A stretch of 35,406 nt of DNA, from positions 1 through 35,406 of the forward strand of contig CANQIP010000015.1 of assembly GCA_947623955.1 (NCBI GenBank), written 5' to 3'. The DNA comes from an uncultured Clostridia bacterium (GTDB lineage Bacteria > Bacillota > Clostridia > UBA1381). Positions 22,653 through 31,597 of this stretch are shown in pieces (the stretch's first letter is position 1; each line of letters opens with the position of its first letter). The notes under the pieces were generated by a model, which was not told the origin of the DNA, searched no databases, and saw only the letters and a program-made list of their open reading frames with translations. The translations under genes were made by a program, and so were the position numbers.

Positions 22653-24335
22653 ATGGCGTCTAAATACAATTACAACACGGAACTTAAGAGAGTGGTGCTC
22701 ATCGTTGACGACGAGATGATAAACCGTGAGCTGCTCGGTTTTATGCTGAAGGACAGTTACGATGTGCTTTACGCGGAAAACGGCGCGGAGGCTCTCGAAA
22801 TAATAAAAGAAAACAAAAAACTCCTGTCGCTCGTGCTGCTCGACCTCATCATGCCGGAAATGGACGGCTTTGAGCTTTTGAGCATACTGAAGTCCGAGCC
22901 GGAGCTTTCACAGATACCCGTCGTCGTGCTGACGTCGGACGAGTCGGCAGAGGTTAAGAGCCTGCGCATGGGCGCGGCTGACTTTATCAAAAAGCCTTAC
23001 AATATGCCCGAAGTCATACTTGCGCGTATTTCGCGTATCATAGAGCTTAACGAGGGCAGATTTATTATACGTTCAGCCGCGCAGGACGAACTCACGGGGC
23101 TGTTTACGAAGGACTTCTTCTTTGAGTACGCGCAGCTTGAGGAACGTTACCACCCCGAGCGCGAAAACGACGCTATCGTGATAAACTCCGACCGTTTCCA
23201 CCTCGTAAACGAGCTGTACGGCAGAGATTTCGGCGACGCAATCTTAAAAGCTATCGCGCAGGGCATCGACAACATACTGGAAAATTCAAAGGGTATCGCG
23301 TGCCGCGCCGAGGCGGACACGTTTATGATATACTGTCCGCACCGCGCCGACTATGACGAGCTTATGGACAAAATATGCTCCGTGCTGTCCGATATGTCGG
23401 TAAATCCGCGCGTAAGGCTGCGCATGGGCGTTTACCCGAACGCCGACAAGTCGCTCACGATAGAGCAGCGGTTCGACAAGGCTACAAGCGTCTGCAACAC
23501 GCTCCGCGGCAATTACACGACGCGCGTCGCGCTGTACGACGAGGAGCAAAATTCAAAGGATGTGTATTATGAGCGTCTCATAAACGATATGTCCGCGTCG
23601 CTCGAAAACAGGGATTTCAAGGTGTATTTCCAGCCGAAGTACAATATTACCGGCGAAGAGCCGTACCTTTGCAGCGCGGAGGCGCTTATACGCTGGAACC
23701 ACCCCGAGCTCGGCATGATAAGCCCCGGCGACTTTATACCGCTGTTTGAAACGAACGGTCTCGTGTCGCACCTCGACTACTACGTGTGGCAGGAGGCGGG
23801 CGCGCGCATTAAGGAGTGGAAGGATAAGTACGGCAAAACCGTGCCTGTGTCGGTGAACGTGTCGAGAATAGATATGTACGACCCCGAAATAAAGTCAAAG
23901 CTGCTTAAAATACTCGCGGACAACGGTCTTACGACCGACGATTTGCTGCTCGAAATAACGGAGTCGGCGTATTCCGAGGACGCGGGTCAGATAATCGAGG
24001 TCATAAATGGTCTGAGAGATGCGGGATTTAAGATAGAAATGGACGATTTCGGCAGCGGTTATTCGTCGCTCAATATGCTTACCGAGCTGCCTATCGACGT
24101 GTTAAAGCTGGATATGATTTTTGTGCGGAACATGCACAAGGACGAAAAGGCTCTGCGCCTTGTGGAGCTTATAAAGGAGATAGCGGCGTTCTTGTCAGTG
24201 CCGATTGTCGCCGAGGGCGTCGAGGAGGAGGAACAGTGCAGACTGCTCAAAAACCTCGGCTGCGAAATTATTCAGGGGTATTATTTCTCAAAACCCCTCC
24301 CGCCCGATGAATTTGAAGAATTGCTTAAGAAATAA
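22653..24335 (+). CDS. Response regulator with degenerate GGDEF and intact EAL (c-di-GMP phosphodiesterase)
   Basis: 560 residues, cytoplasmic. Receiver domain 10-130: VVLIVDDE, phospho-acceptor Asp64 in VLLDLIMPEMDG, Thr94, Lys113 in FIKKPY. GGDEF-like domain about 140-300: the signature is EADTF (220-224) instead of GGDEF, so cyclase activity is not expected; it may bind GTP as a regulator. EAL domain about 310-560: AEALIRW (Glu343), VNVSR (Asn402), LEITES (Glu434), MDDFGSGYSSL (Asp464, Asp465), Lys485, VAEGVE (Glu521) and QGYYFSKPL; all catalytic positions known for the family are there. It should hydrolyse c-di-GMP under phosphorylation control. No cognate histidine kinase is in the window. 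Confidence 0.93.
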   Translation: MASKYNYNTELKRVVLIVDDEMINRELLGFMLKDSYDVLYAENGAEALEIIKENKKLLSLVLLDLIMPEMDGFELLSILKSEPELSQIPVVVLTSDESAEVKSLRMGAADFIKKPYNMPEVILARISRIIELNEGRFIIRSAAQDELTGLFTKDFFFEYAQLEERYHPERENDAIVINSDRFHLVNELYGRDFGDAILKAIAQGIDNILENSKGIACRAEADTFMIYCPHRADYDELMDKICSVLSDMSVNPRVRLRMGVYPNADKSLTIEQRFDKATSVCNTLRGNYTTRVALYDEEQNSKDVYYERLINDMSASLENRDFKVYFQPKYNITGEEPYLCSAEALIRWNHPELGMISPGDFIPLFETNGLVSHLDYYVWQEAGARIKEWKDKYGKTVPVSVNVSRIDMYDPEIKSKLLKILADNGLTTDDLLLEITESAYSEDAGQIIEVINGLRDAGFKIEMDDFGSGYSSLNMLTELPIDVLKLDMIFVRNMHKDEKALRLVELIKEIAAFLSVPIVAEGVEEEEQCRLLKNLGCEIIQGYYFSKPLPPDEFEELLKK

Positions 24336-24336
24336 C

Positions 24337-24817
24337 GTAGGGGCGAACCGTGTTCGCCCTTACGGAAAACGGGACGTCGAGGCGCCGTCCCCTACACCCG
24401 TAATTTTATTGCGCCTCGTAGGGGCGACCCTCGCGGTCGCCCGCGGGCGGCGAATCGCCGCCCCTACGGAATAAACAAAATTTATATCGTATGCCTCCCT
24501 TGTTAAAGGGAGGGGACCGCCGAAGGCGGTGGAGGGATTCATTATAAAATAAAAAAGGAATCCCCCAGTCATGCTGCGCATGACAGCCCCCTTTACTACG
24601 GCGTTTGTTGCTACGCAACACGCCTACCACACGCAAGCGTGTGGTTCACTTTGACAAGGGGCCTCACGTAATAAGACCCCCTCTCCGAGGGGGTCGAAAT
24701 CTTTGATTTCGGGGGGTGTATTTATTCCGTATCACATTATAACACCCCCTAAACTTGCAAGCACGTTTAGACCCCCTCGGAGAGGGGGTCATACAGCATT
24801 TACCTCATAGAGGGGGT
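24337..24817. repeat. Intergenic mosaic of palindromic repeats, block A
   Basis: No gene between the EAL gene and mgtE. The gap is a chain of hairpin-forming repeats: GTAGGGGCGA...TCGCCC types (24337-24365, 24418-24475), a CCTCCCT...ACCGCCGAAGGCGGT...GGAGGGATTC unit (24494-24540), a GGAATCCCCCAGTCATGC-type unit with CGCGCATGACAG (from 24557), ACACGCAAGCGTGT (24641-24654), and two facing units based on GACCCCCTC...GAGGGGGTC (24686-24705 and 24771-24790) joined by GGGGGGTGTA and ACACCCCCT. Similar units recur in blocks B-D. The first hairpins can terminate the EAL transcript. Confidence 0.8.
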
Positions 24818-24827
24818 CTTTCCACAT

Positions 24828-26192
24828 TCACATCAAATTCGCAAACACGACCGTCGCGATATTAAAATAAATAATCAGCGACGCGCAGTCAACGATTGTC
24901 GTTATAAGCGGCGTAGCCATTATCGCAGGGTCGAGACGCACCTTCTTCGCGAGCATCGGCAAGCTCGCGCCTATCATTTTCGATATTACGACCGTCGCGA
25001 TTATCGACAGCGCAATCGTGAGCGCAAGCGGGAAATTATGCCCGTACATCAAATATACCCGCGCACCGTTCACAAGCGCGAGAATTGAACTCACTATTAT
25101 AGATATTCTAAATTCCTTGAACACAACGCGGAAAAAATCTGTGAACCGTATTTCGCCCAAGGCTATGCCGCGTATTATAAGCGTCGAGCTCTGCGCTCCG
25201 CAGTTGCCGCCCGTGTCCATTATCATCGGCATGAACGACACCAAAAGCGGCAGCACCTTAAACGCGTTCTCGTACCGCGCCGTTATAAGCTGCGTCAGCG
25301 TCGCGCTTATCATCAGTATCAAAAGCCACACAATGCGGCTCTTTGCGTGCTTGAAAACGCCCGTGCGGAAATAGCTTTCCTCGTTCGGCGTTACAGCTGC
25401 CCAGCGCGAAATATCCTCTGTGTTCTCCTCCTCGATAACGTCCATCGCGTCGTCGAACGTTACGATGCCGACAAGACGGTTGTCGCGGTCAACGACCGGC
25501 AGCGCGAGGAAGTCGTATTTCTGGAACATATTCGCGACGACCTCTTTGTCCTCGTGTGTGTTTACCGATATGACGCGCGTGTCCATTATGTCGCCTATCC
25601 TGTCGTCCTCGTCGGCGGTGAACAAGTCCTTGACCGTCACAACGCCCGTAAGTATGCGGTTCTCGGTGACGTAGCAGGTGTAGATCGTTTCCTTGTTCAC
25701 GCCTACCTTGCGTATTTTCTCGAACGCCTCCGACACTGTCATGTCCTTGTGCAGGCTGACGTATTCAATCGTCATTATGCTGCCCGCGCTGTCGCGGGGG
25801 TAACGGAGAATATCGTTTATCGCGCGGCGTTCGCCCGTCGTGGAGTTTAAAAGTATACGCGACACGACATTCGCCGGCAGGTCCTCTATCATGTCGACCG
25901 TATCGTCTATATACAGCTCGTCGAGGATTTCACGAAGTTCTTTGTCGGTGAACATTCCTATAAGGTGACCCTGCATATCGGGGTTCATGTGCGCGAACGT
26001 TTCAGCCGCGCTGTCCTTAGGCAGCAGGCGGAACAGCGTCATAAACTCCGCTTTCTCGTCGAAATTATCGGCGAAAAGCTCCTCAAAAAGCTCCGCGAGG
26101 TCGGCGGGGTTCTCGTCCTTTATTAAATTTTTTACCTCCGAAAACCGCCGTTCCCTTAAAAGGCGGTTTATCATGTCAAGCTGTTCTTCCAA
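24828..26192 (-). CDS. mgtE: MgtE-type magnesium transporter
   Basis: 454 residues, full MgtE length. Helical N domain (about 1-125: ENPADLAELFEELFADNFDE), two CBS domains (about 130-250: DSAGSIMTIEYVSLHKDMTV; VVDRDNRLVGIVTFDDAMDV), a linker helix, then five membrane helices (about 280-454). The pore signature GGNCGAQSSTLIIRGIALGE is the conserved G-N-x-G-x-Q motif. MgtE imports Mg2+ as a dimer and is gated closed by Mg2+ bound at the N/CBS domains. TTG start at 26192 with GGAGG (26202-26206) 9 bases upstream; an internal ATG at codon 7 lacks an SD. It follows mnaA by 38 bp and is probably co-transcribed. No M-box-like leader is seen. Confidence 0.94.
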   Translation of the reverse strand: MEEQLDMINRLLRERRFSEVKNLIKDENPADLAELFEELFADNFDEKAEFMTLFRLLPKDSAAETFAHMNPDMQGHLIGMFTDKELREILDELYIDDTVDMIEDLPANVVSRILLNSTTGERRAINDILRYPRDSAGSIMTIEYVSLHKDMTVSEAFEKIRKVGVNKETIYTCYVTENRILTGVVTVKDLFTADEDDRIGDIMDTRVISVNTHEDKEVVANMFQKYDFLALPVVDRDNRLVGIVTFDDAMDVIEEENTEDISRWAAVTPNEESYFRTGVFKHAKSRIVWLLILMISATLTQLITARYENAFKVLPLLVSFMPMIMDTGGNCGAQSSTLIIRGIALGEIRFTDFFRVVFKEFRISIIVSSILALVNGARVYLMYGHNFPLALTIALSIIATVVISKMIGASLPMLAKKVRLDPAIMATPLITTIVDCASLIIYFNIATVVFANLM

Positions 26193-26230
26193 TTTTAACC
26201 GCCTCCGTTTCGTAAAATTATTCTAAGCCG

Positions 26231-27382
26231 TCACACAGAAAAATTGTCGGGCTTTTTATCGCTTATACCAAATTCGTACAAAATCGCCTCAGCGATACGT
26301 CTCGACGCCTCGCCGTCACCGTAGGGGTTCGCGGCGTGAGCCATTTTATCGTACGCGTCCTTACTGTCCAAAAGTTCCTTCGCGAGACGCTTTATCTCGT
26401 CCTTGTCCACGCCCGCAATCTTGACCGTACCCGCCTTTACCGCCTCGGGGCGTTCCGTTTCGCGCCGCAGCACAAGCACCGGCTTTGCGAGCGCGGGGGC
26501 TTCCTCCTGTATGCCGCCCGAGTCGGTCATTACCATGAACGAGCGCGACATCGCGTTGTGCAAATCCTCAACGTCAAGCGGGTCGATAAGATGTACCCTG
26601 TCCATACCGCCGAGTATCGAAAACGCCGTTTCGCGCACCGCGGGGTTTAAATGTACGGGGTACACAAGCTCCGTGTCGGAGTACTCCGTCACGATTTCCT
26701 TAAGCGCGGTGCATATGTTTTCAAGCGGCTTGCCGAGATTTTCGCGGCGGTGAGCCGTCACGATTATGACGCGCTTATTTTGGAAATCGAGCTCGTTCAG
26801 GCAGTCGTCCTTAAATCTGTAATCGGGGCGCACCGTCGTCTTTAACGCGTCTATTACGGTGTTGCCGGTAATGTAAATCGTATCGTCCGGCACGTTTTCT
26901 TTAAGCAAATTCTGTCTGTTCTGTTCCGTCGGGGAGAAGTTCAGGTCAGATATTCTGCCCGTAAGCTGACGGTTCATTTCCTCGGGGAACGGCGAATATT
27001 TGTCGTATGTGCGCAGTCCCGCCTCGACGTGACCGACCTTCACCTGGTTGTAGAACGCGGCGAGCGCGGCGACAAAGCTTGTGGACGTGTCGCCGTGAAC
27101 AAGCACGAGGTCGGGCTTTTCCTTTTGTATGACCTCGTCGAGACCCTCCAGAACACGCGTGGTAATACCAACGAGCGTCTGGCGCGTTTTCATTATGTCG
27201 AGGTCGTAGTCCGGCGTTATGCCGAATATTTCAAGTACCTGGTCGAGCATCTGACGGTGCTGCGCCGTTACGCATATTATGGAGTCGATCTCGCCGTGCT
27301 TTTTGAGTTCCAGCGCAAGCGGCGCCATTTTGATTGCCTCCGGACGCGTACCGAATACGGTCATTACCTTGATTTTTTTCAT
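26231..27382 (-). CDS. mnaA: UDP-N-acetylglucosamine 2-epimerase (non-hydrolysing)
   Basis: 383 residues from ATG 27382 (SD AGGAG 7 bases upstream). The frame stays open 159 bases further upstream through a repeat block, but that extension is not a plausible protein. Motifs of the WecB/MnaA family: VFGTRPEAIKMAPL at the N-terminus, VHGDTSTSF, GHVEAGLRTYDKYSPFPEE, TAHRRENLGKPL, and TDSGGIQEEAPALAKPVLVLR near the C-terminal UDP site. It interconverts UDP-GlcNAc and UDP-ManNAc, the precursor of teichoic-acid linkage units and some capsules; the next gene upstream in the same direction encodes a TagO-like transferase, which fits wall polymer synthesis. Confidence 0.95.
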   Translation of the reverse strand: MKKIKVMTVFGTRPEAIKMAPLALELKKHGEIDSIICVTAQHRQMLDQVLEIFGITPDYDLDIMKTRQTLVGITTRVLEGLDEVIQKEKPDLVLVHGDTSTSFVAALAAFYNQVKVGHVEAGLRTYDKYSPFPEEMNRQLTGRISDLNFSPTEQNRQNLLKENVPDDTIYITGNTVIDALKTTVRPDYRFKDDCLNELDFQNKRVIIVTAHRRENLGKPLENICTALKEIVTEYSDTELVYPVHLNPAVRETAFSILGGMDRVHLIDPLDVEDLHNAMSRSFMVMTDSGGIQEEAPALAKPVLVLRRETERPEAVKAGTVKIAGVDKDEIKRLAKELLDSKDAYDKMAHAANPYGDGEASRRIAEAILYEFGISDKKPDNFSV

Positions 27383-27419
27383 TGTCTTTCTCCTTTTTTG
27401 TGGTGTGGTGGGTTTTGGG

Positions 27420-27770
27420 GTGCAAAACCCCTCCGACGCCTTCGGCGCCACCTCCCCTAGTAGGGGAGGCATACGGTGAGGCTCCCCTAATAGGGGAGCT
27501 GTCACACGCAGTGTGACTGAGGGGTTTGTGCGGGCGAACACGGTTCGCCCCTACGTATGACCCCCTCGCTGAGGGGTCGAAATTCGTACCCCGTATGACC
27601 CCCCTCGCTGAGGGGGGGCGACGCTTTAGCGTCGTAGGCGTGTTGCGCAGCAACAAACGCCGTAGCAAAAGGGTCGAAATCTTTGATTTCGGGGGGTGTG
27701 GTTTGCGGTATAACACCCCCCAAAACTCACAAGTGAGTTTTGACCCCCTCGTAGAGGGGGTCTTTCATAG
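27420..27770. repeat. Intergenic mosaic of palindromic repeats, block B
   Basis: The 395-bp gap between mnaA and tagO is non-coding. It holds AAACCCCTCCGACGCCTTCG with GCGCCACCTCCCCTAGTAGG (27425-27468), GCTCCCCTAATAGGGGAGCT followed by GTCACACGCAGTGTGAC (27482-27519), GGGCGAACACGGTTCGCCCC (27532-27551), two GACCCCC...GAGGG units (27557-27620) and a facing pair with GGGTCGAAATC...GATTTCGGGGGG and AACTCACAAGTGAGTT (27671-27765). The same building blocks occur in blocks A, C and D in other order and orientation. Confidence 0.8.
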
Positions 27771-27777
27771 TAAACCC

Positions 27778-28926
27778 CTACTCATTTTCCTCGGTATCGT
27801 CTGTTTTATCCCTGGTATCGGGATGGTGGTTATGGCTGCCCTTACCGAGCATACCGCCGATAAGGAGCAGCATTATCATCGCTATTACGACGAGTATCGC
27901 TCTAAGCACGCCGCTTTCGGCGAGCAGCACAGCCGTTATTCCCAAAACGCCGCTTATCGCGTACAGTATAAACACGGTCTGTTTCTGCGAAAAGCCCATA
28001 TCCACAAGTCGGTGGTGAAGGTGTCCTCTGTCCGCCTTCATCGGGCTTTCGCCGCGCAGTATTCTGCGTATCATCGCGAAAAGCGCGTCAAACAGCGGCA
28101 GTCCGAGTATCAAAAGCGGCACGGCGAACGATATTACCGCGTAAGACTTGAACACGCCCTGAATTGACAGCGTCGCGAGCATGAACCCCAGAAACGTCGA
28201 GCCCGTGTCACCCATAAATATTTTCGCGGGGTTAAAGTTAAACGGCAGAAATCCGAAACACGAGCCCATGAGCGCGATACCCATAATCGCTATCGGGTAC
28301 TCGCCGACGCGTATGGATATGAACACGAGCGACACCGACATTATCGCGCTTACGCCCGCCGCGAGACCGTCGAGACCGTCTATGAAGTTTACGGCGTTCG
28401 TTATGAACACTATCCATATTACCGTCACTATCACCGAAATCCATTCCGGCAGCACGAGGTACGGGTTGTCGCTCAGAAAATTCGGGTTTGTGAACACGTC
28501 AATCTTTATGTCGCCGACGAATATAACGATAAGCGCCGCGCCGATCTGCACGAGGAATTTCAGCTTTGCGGGCAAGTCCTTGCAGTCGTCTATAAAGCCC
28601 ATCACGACTATTATCGCGAGCGCGATAAACATTCCGACCGTCTGACGGCTCGCTATCGAATAGCTGCCCCAAAACGACGAGTCGCCGCTTATTTTCGAGA
28701 ACAGCAGTATCGTTATGATAGGCACGATAAAGCCGAAAATCATCGCGAGACCGCCTATTCTCGGCGTTGGCTTTTTATGCATTCTGCGCGCGTCGCGCGG
28801 CTTGTCCACCGCGCCCTCGCCTATCTTGAACGCGAGACGGCGCACGTTCGGCGTCGCGACGAACGTGAATATGAACGCCGCCGCGAACACGTATATCATC
28901 AGTATTACAAAGCTTTCCGTGTACAT
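27778..28926 (-). CDS. tagO: Undecaprenyl-phosphate GlcNAc-1-phosphate transferase (TagO/WecA-like)
   Basis: 382 residues, polytopic membrane protein with about 10-11 hydrophobic helices. Family motifs: DKPRDARRMHKKPTPRIGGL (Mg/UDP region), NFIDGLDGLAAGVS (catalytic Asp pair), KIFMGDTGSTFLGFMLA and ADRGHLHHRL, the HxHH-type cytosolic loop that marks the GlcNAc-1-P branch rather than MraY. It transfers GlcNAc-1-phosphate from UDP-GlcNAc to undecaprenyl phosphate, the first step of wall teichoic acid or surface polysaccharide synthesis. The last 25 residues are charged (HNHHPDTRDKTDDTEE), cytoplasmic. SD GGAGG stands 7 bases before ATG 28926, and the gap to trpS is 13 bp. Confidence 0.93.
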   Translation of the reverse strand: MYTESFVILMIYVFAAAFIFTFVATPNVRRLAFKIGEGAVDKPRDARRMHKKPTPRIGGLAMIFGFIVPIITILLFSKISGDSSFWGSYSIASRQTVGMFIALAIIVVMGFIDDCKDLPAKLKFLVQIGAALIVIFVGDIKIDVFTNPNFLSDNPYLVLPEWISVIVTVIWIVFITNAVNFIDGLDGLAAGVSAIMSVSLVFISIRVGEYPIAIMGIALMGSCFGFLPFNFNPAKIFMGDTGSTFLGFMLATLSIQGVFKSYAVISFAVPLLILGLPLFDALFAMIRRILRGESPMKADRGHLHHRLVDMGFSQKQTVFILYAISGVLGITAVLLAESGVLRAILVVIAMIMLLLIGGMLGKGSHNHHPDTRDKTDDTEENE

Positions 28927-28939
28927 ATTATACCTCCGC

Positions 28940-29944
28940 TTATCTCATCACAAAGCCTACTTTTTTGTATACCTTGCTAAGTGTCCTGCGCGCGATTTTG
29001 TAAGCCGTTTCCGCGCCCTTTTCGCATATGTCCGTAAGATATTTCTTGTCCGCTATAATTCTGTCGTACTCCGCGCGTATCGGTTTTATGCACTCCACAA
29101 CGGCGTCCGCCACGTCGCTCTTAAAGTCGCCGTAGCCCTTGCCGCTGTAATCCTTTACTATATCGTCAATTTTGCGTCCCGTCACAGCCGACATGATTGA
29201 AAGAAGGTTGTTCACGCCCGCCTTCGTCTCGTCGCCCTCGCGGTACTCGATAACGCCCTCGCTGTCCGTGACCGCGCTTTTTATTTTCTTCGCGATTACG
29301 TTCATATCGTCCATCATAGAGATGTACGCCTTCGGGTTCGGGTCGGATTTCGACATTTTTTTCGTCGGATTCTGCAAACTCATTATGTTCGCGCCCACCT
29401 TCGGCAAAAGCCCCTCGGGAATGGTGAACACGTCGCCGTAAATGGCGTTGAAACGCTGCGCAACGTCGCGGCAAAGCTCTATGTGCTGCATCTGATCCTT
29501 GCCGACGGGAACGTAGTCCGCTTGGTACAGGAGAATGTCCGAAGCCATAAGCACGGGGTATGTGAACAGTCCGGCGTTTATGTTCTCCGCGTGGCGGGCC
29601 GACTTGTCCTTAAACTGTGTCATACGCTGCAGCTCGCCCATGTACGTGTAGCAGTTCAGTACCCACGCAAGCTCCGCGTGTGCCGGATTGTGCGACTGGA
29701 TAAACAGCACGTCCTTTTCGGGGTCTATGCCGCACGCGATGTAAAGCGCGAGGACTTCGAGCGTTCTGCGCCGAAGTTCCGCGGGAGTCTGGCGCACCGT
29801 TATCGTGTGCATGTCCATCATCGCGTAGATGCAGTTGTAGTCGTTTTGCAGGCTTACCCAGTTGCGTATCGCGCCGAGGTAGTTGCCGAGCGTTAAATTT
29901 CCCGACGGCTGTATGCCGGAAAATATCGTTTTCTTTTCATCCAT
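28940..29944 (-). CDS. trpS: Tryptophanyl-tRNA synthetase
   Basis: 334 residues from ATG 29944 (SD AAGGAAG upstream), the usual bacterial TrpRS length; the open frame extends 48 bases upstream without an SD. Class I signatures: FSGIQPSGNLTLGNYLGAI (HIGH-equivalent, near the N-terminus) and NPTKKMSKSDPN (KMSKS). MDMHTITVRQ and VPVGKDQMQHIELCRDVAQR are typical TrpRS segments. It charges tRNA-Trp. The promoter at 30282-30310 gives it a leader of about 330 bases made mostly of repeat block C; no T-box consensus is visible there. tagO follows on the same strand. Confidence 0.96.
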   Translation of the reverse strand: MDEKKTIFSGIQPSGNLTLGNYLGAIRNWVSLQNDYNCIYAMMDMHTITVRQTPAELRRRTLEVLALYIACGIDPEKDVLFIQSHNPAHAELAWVLNCYTYMGELQRMTQFKDKSARHAENINAGLFTYPVLMASDILLYQADYVPVGKDQMQHIELCRDVAQRFNAIYGDVFTIPEGLLPKVGANIMSLQNPTKKMSKSDPNPKAYISMMDDMNVIAKKIKSAVTDSEGVIEYREGDETKAGVNNLLSIMSAVTGRKIDDIVKDYSGKGYGDFKSDVADAVVECIKPIRAEYDRIIADKKYLTDICEKGAETAYKIARRTLSKVYKKVGFVMR

Positions 29945-29995
29945 GTTCTTTCTTCCTTTCGGTGTGGTGTGGTAAATTGGGATTTGGCTCAATAA

Positions 29996-30230
29996 ACCCC
30001 TCAGTCACTTCGTGACAGCTCCCCTAGTAGGGGAGCCATACGGCGTGCGGCGCATATCGTGAGCCTCTCCTTGAGGAGAGGTGGCAGCGCGAAGCGATGA
30101 CGGAGAGGTGGCAATACGCATTTCAAGAAACCACCTCTCAGTCGGCTCCGCCGACAGTTCCCCTCAAGGGGAGCCTCACTGCAAGCCTCCCCTACTAGGG
30201 GAGGTGGCGCCGAAGGCGTCGGAGGGGTTT
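29996..30230. repeat. Intergenic mosaic of palindromic repeats, block C (trpS leader)
   Basis: Lies between the trpS promoter and trpS. Units: AAACCCCTCAGTCACTTCGT with GACAGCTCCCCTAGTAGGGG (29996-30035), GAGCCTCTCCTTGAGGAGAG with GTGGCAGCGCGAAGCG (30061-30096), CCACCTCTCAGTCGGCTCCG and ACAGTTCCCCTCAAGGGGAG (30131-30174), and GCCTCCCCTACTAGGGGAGG then TGGCGCCGAAGGCGTCGGAG (30185-30224). The last is the reverse complement of a unit in block B. Confidence 0.8.
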
Positions 30231-30281
30231 TACACCGTTAAATCACAATTCATCGTATCATTATCCGATTTTTGTATCTAT

Positions 30282-30310
30282 ATTATATCACAAATTTATA
30301 TATTTGTCAA
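30282..30310 (-). promoter_or_regulatory. Promoter of the trpS transcript
   Basis: Minus strand: TTGACA (30305-30310), 17-bp spacer, TATAAT (30282-30287). It lies about 340 bp upstream of the trpS start, just outside repeat block C and 32 bp past the aminotransferase stop. Confidence 0.8.
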
Positions 30311-30341
30311 CATAAAATATCTTAATAGGATATTTTTCTTT

Positions 30342-31535
30342 TTACAGCAATTCTGTCAAGACCTCGCCCAAGCGACGGATACCTTCCTCGATATTTTCAA
30401 TCGTCGCGGACGAATAGTTCAATCTGAACATATTCGACGGCGCGAATATATCGGTCGCGAAGTTTGAGCCGGGGACTATCGCGACCTTCTTTTCAAGGCA
30501 GCGGTCAACCACGGGCGTTATGTCGGTGATAGTTGGACATTCGCACCAAAGGAAAATGCCGCCCTCGGGCGTTACCCACTTTACCTTGCCCTTCGGGAAA
30601 TATTTCTCCATCGCGCTTACCATTGCCGCACACTTTTTGCCGTAAAGCTCGCGGTTTTTCGCGATATAGCTGTCGATGTCGTACTTCTTCATAAACTCCA
30701 CGCACATGAGCTGCGTGAGCATCGGCGTGTGAACGTCGTTTACCTGTTTGAGCATCTCGATTTTCTCGGCAAGCTCCGACGGGGCGACTATGTAGCCCAG
30801 TCTCATACCCGGCGACAAAATCTTCGAGAACGAGCCTGCGTAAACGACTCTGCCTTCTGTGTCCATCGACTTTATCGTCGGCACGTCCTCGCCGGAGAAA
30901 CGCAGGTCGCCGTAGGGGTTGTCCTCTAAGATAAGCACGTCGTACTTCGACGCGAGTTCGAGCATTTTCTTTCTCTTTTCGAGCGACATCGTTGCGCCGG
31001 TCGGGTTCTGGAATGTCGGGATCGTATAGATGAATTTCACGCCGTCGTTGTTTTTAAGCGCGTCCTCCAGTCCTTCCATGCTCATTCCATCGTCCTCGAC
31101 CGTTACGCCGACGAGTTCGCACTCGTATGTGCGGAACGCGTTAAGGCTGCCGATAAAGCTCGGACTTTCGACTATCACCTTATCGCCCTTGTTTAAAAGC
31201 GCCTTGGCGGTGAGGTCTATGCCCTGGTTCGCGCCGGTCATTATGAGGATCGCGTCGTTCTCGCCGACGGAATTGACCTTCTCCGCTCTCTGACGCGCGC
31301 AGTCGCGCATTTTCGGGTAGCCGTCGGTCGTGCCGTACTGCAGCGCGAGCGTCGGATTAGTCATCAGTATTTTGCCCGCGATTTTTGAAAGCTCGTCGCC
31401 CGGGAAAAGCTCCGATGCGGGATTGCCGCCCGCGAGCGAGATTATCTCGGGATCCGCCATGCGCTTGAACATTTCACGGATCGCGCTGCCTTTCATCGTT
31501 TTTACGCGGTCTGCCATGTATGTTTTGTATTCCAT
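30342..31535 (-). CDS. PLP-dependent aminotransferase (class I/II, 2-aminoadipate/LysN-like group)
   Basis: 397 residues. Fold type I features: ISLAGGNPASELFP near the N-terminus, LQYGTTDGYPKMRD, MTGANQGIDLTAKALLNKGD, IYTIPTFQNPTGATMSLEKR, LEDNPYGDLRF, AGSFSKILSPGMRLGYI (PLP Lys in SFSK) and FRLNYSS with the Arg for the substrate carboxylate. The N-terminal AGG-P-xx-FP motif places it with MocR-like stand-alone aminotransferases such as 2-aminoadipate or aromatic/branched-chain aminotransferases; the exact substrate is open. ATG 31535 has AGGAG about 10 bases upstream. The leader is repeat block D, and no promoter is clear, so read-through from glnS is possible. Confidence 0.9.
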   Translation of the reverse strand: MEYKTYMADRVKTMKGSAIREMFKRMADPEIISLAGGNPASELFPGDELSKIAGKILMTNPTLALQYGTTDGYPKMRDCARQRAEKVNSVGENDAILIMTGANQGIDLTAKALLNKGDKVIVESPSFIGSLNAFRTYECELVGVTVEDDGMSMEGLEDALKNNDGVKFIYTIPTFQNPTGATMSLEKRKKMLELASKYDVLILEDNPYGDLRFSGEDVPTIKSMDTEGRVVYAGSFSKILSPGMRLGYIVAPSELAEKIEMLKQVNDVHTPMLTQLMCVEFMKKYDIDSYIAKNRELYGKKCAAMVSAMEKYFPKGKVKWVTPEGGIFLWCECPTITDITPVVDRCLEKKVAIVPGSNFATDIFAPSNMFRLNYSSATIENIEEGIRRLGEVLTELL

Positions 31536-31597
31536 TGTGGGTTCTCTCCTTTTTTTTGGTAAATTATGATTTATCTACGTATCGCAATGCAGCGCAC

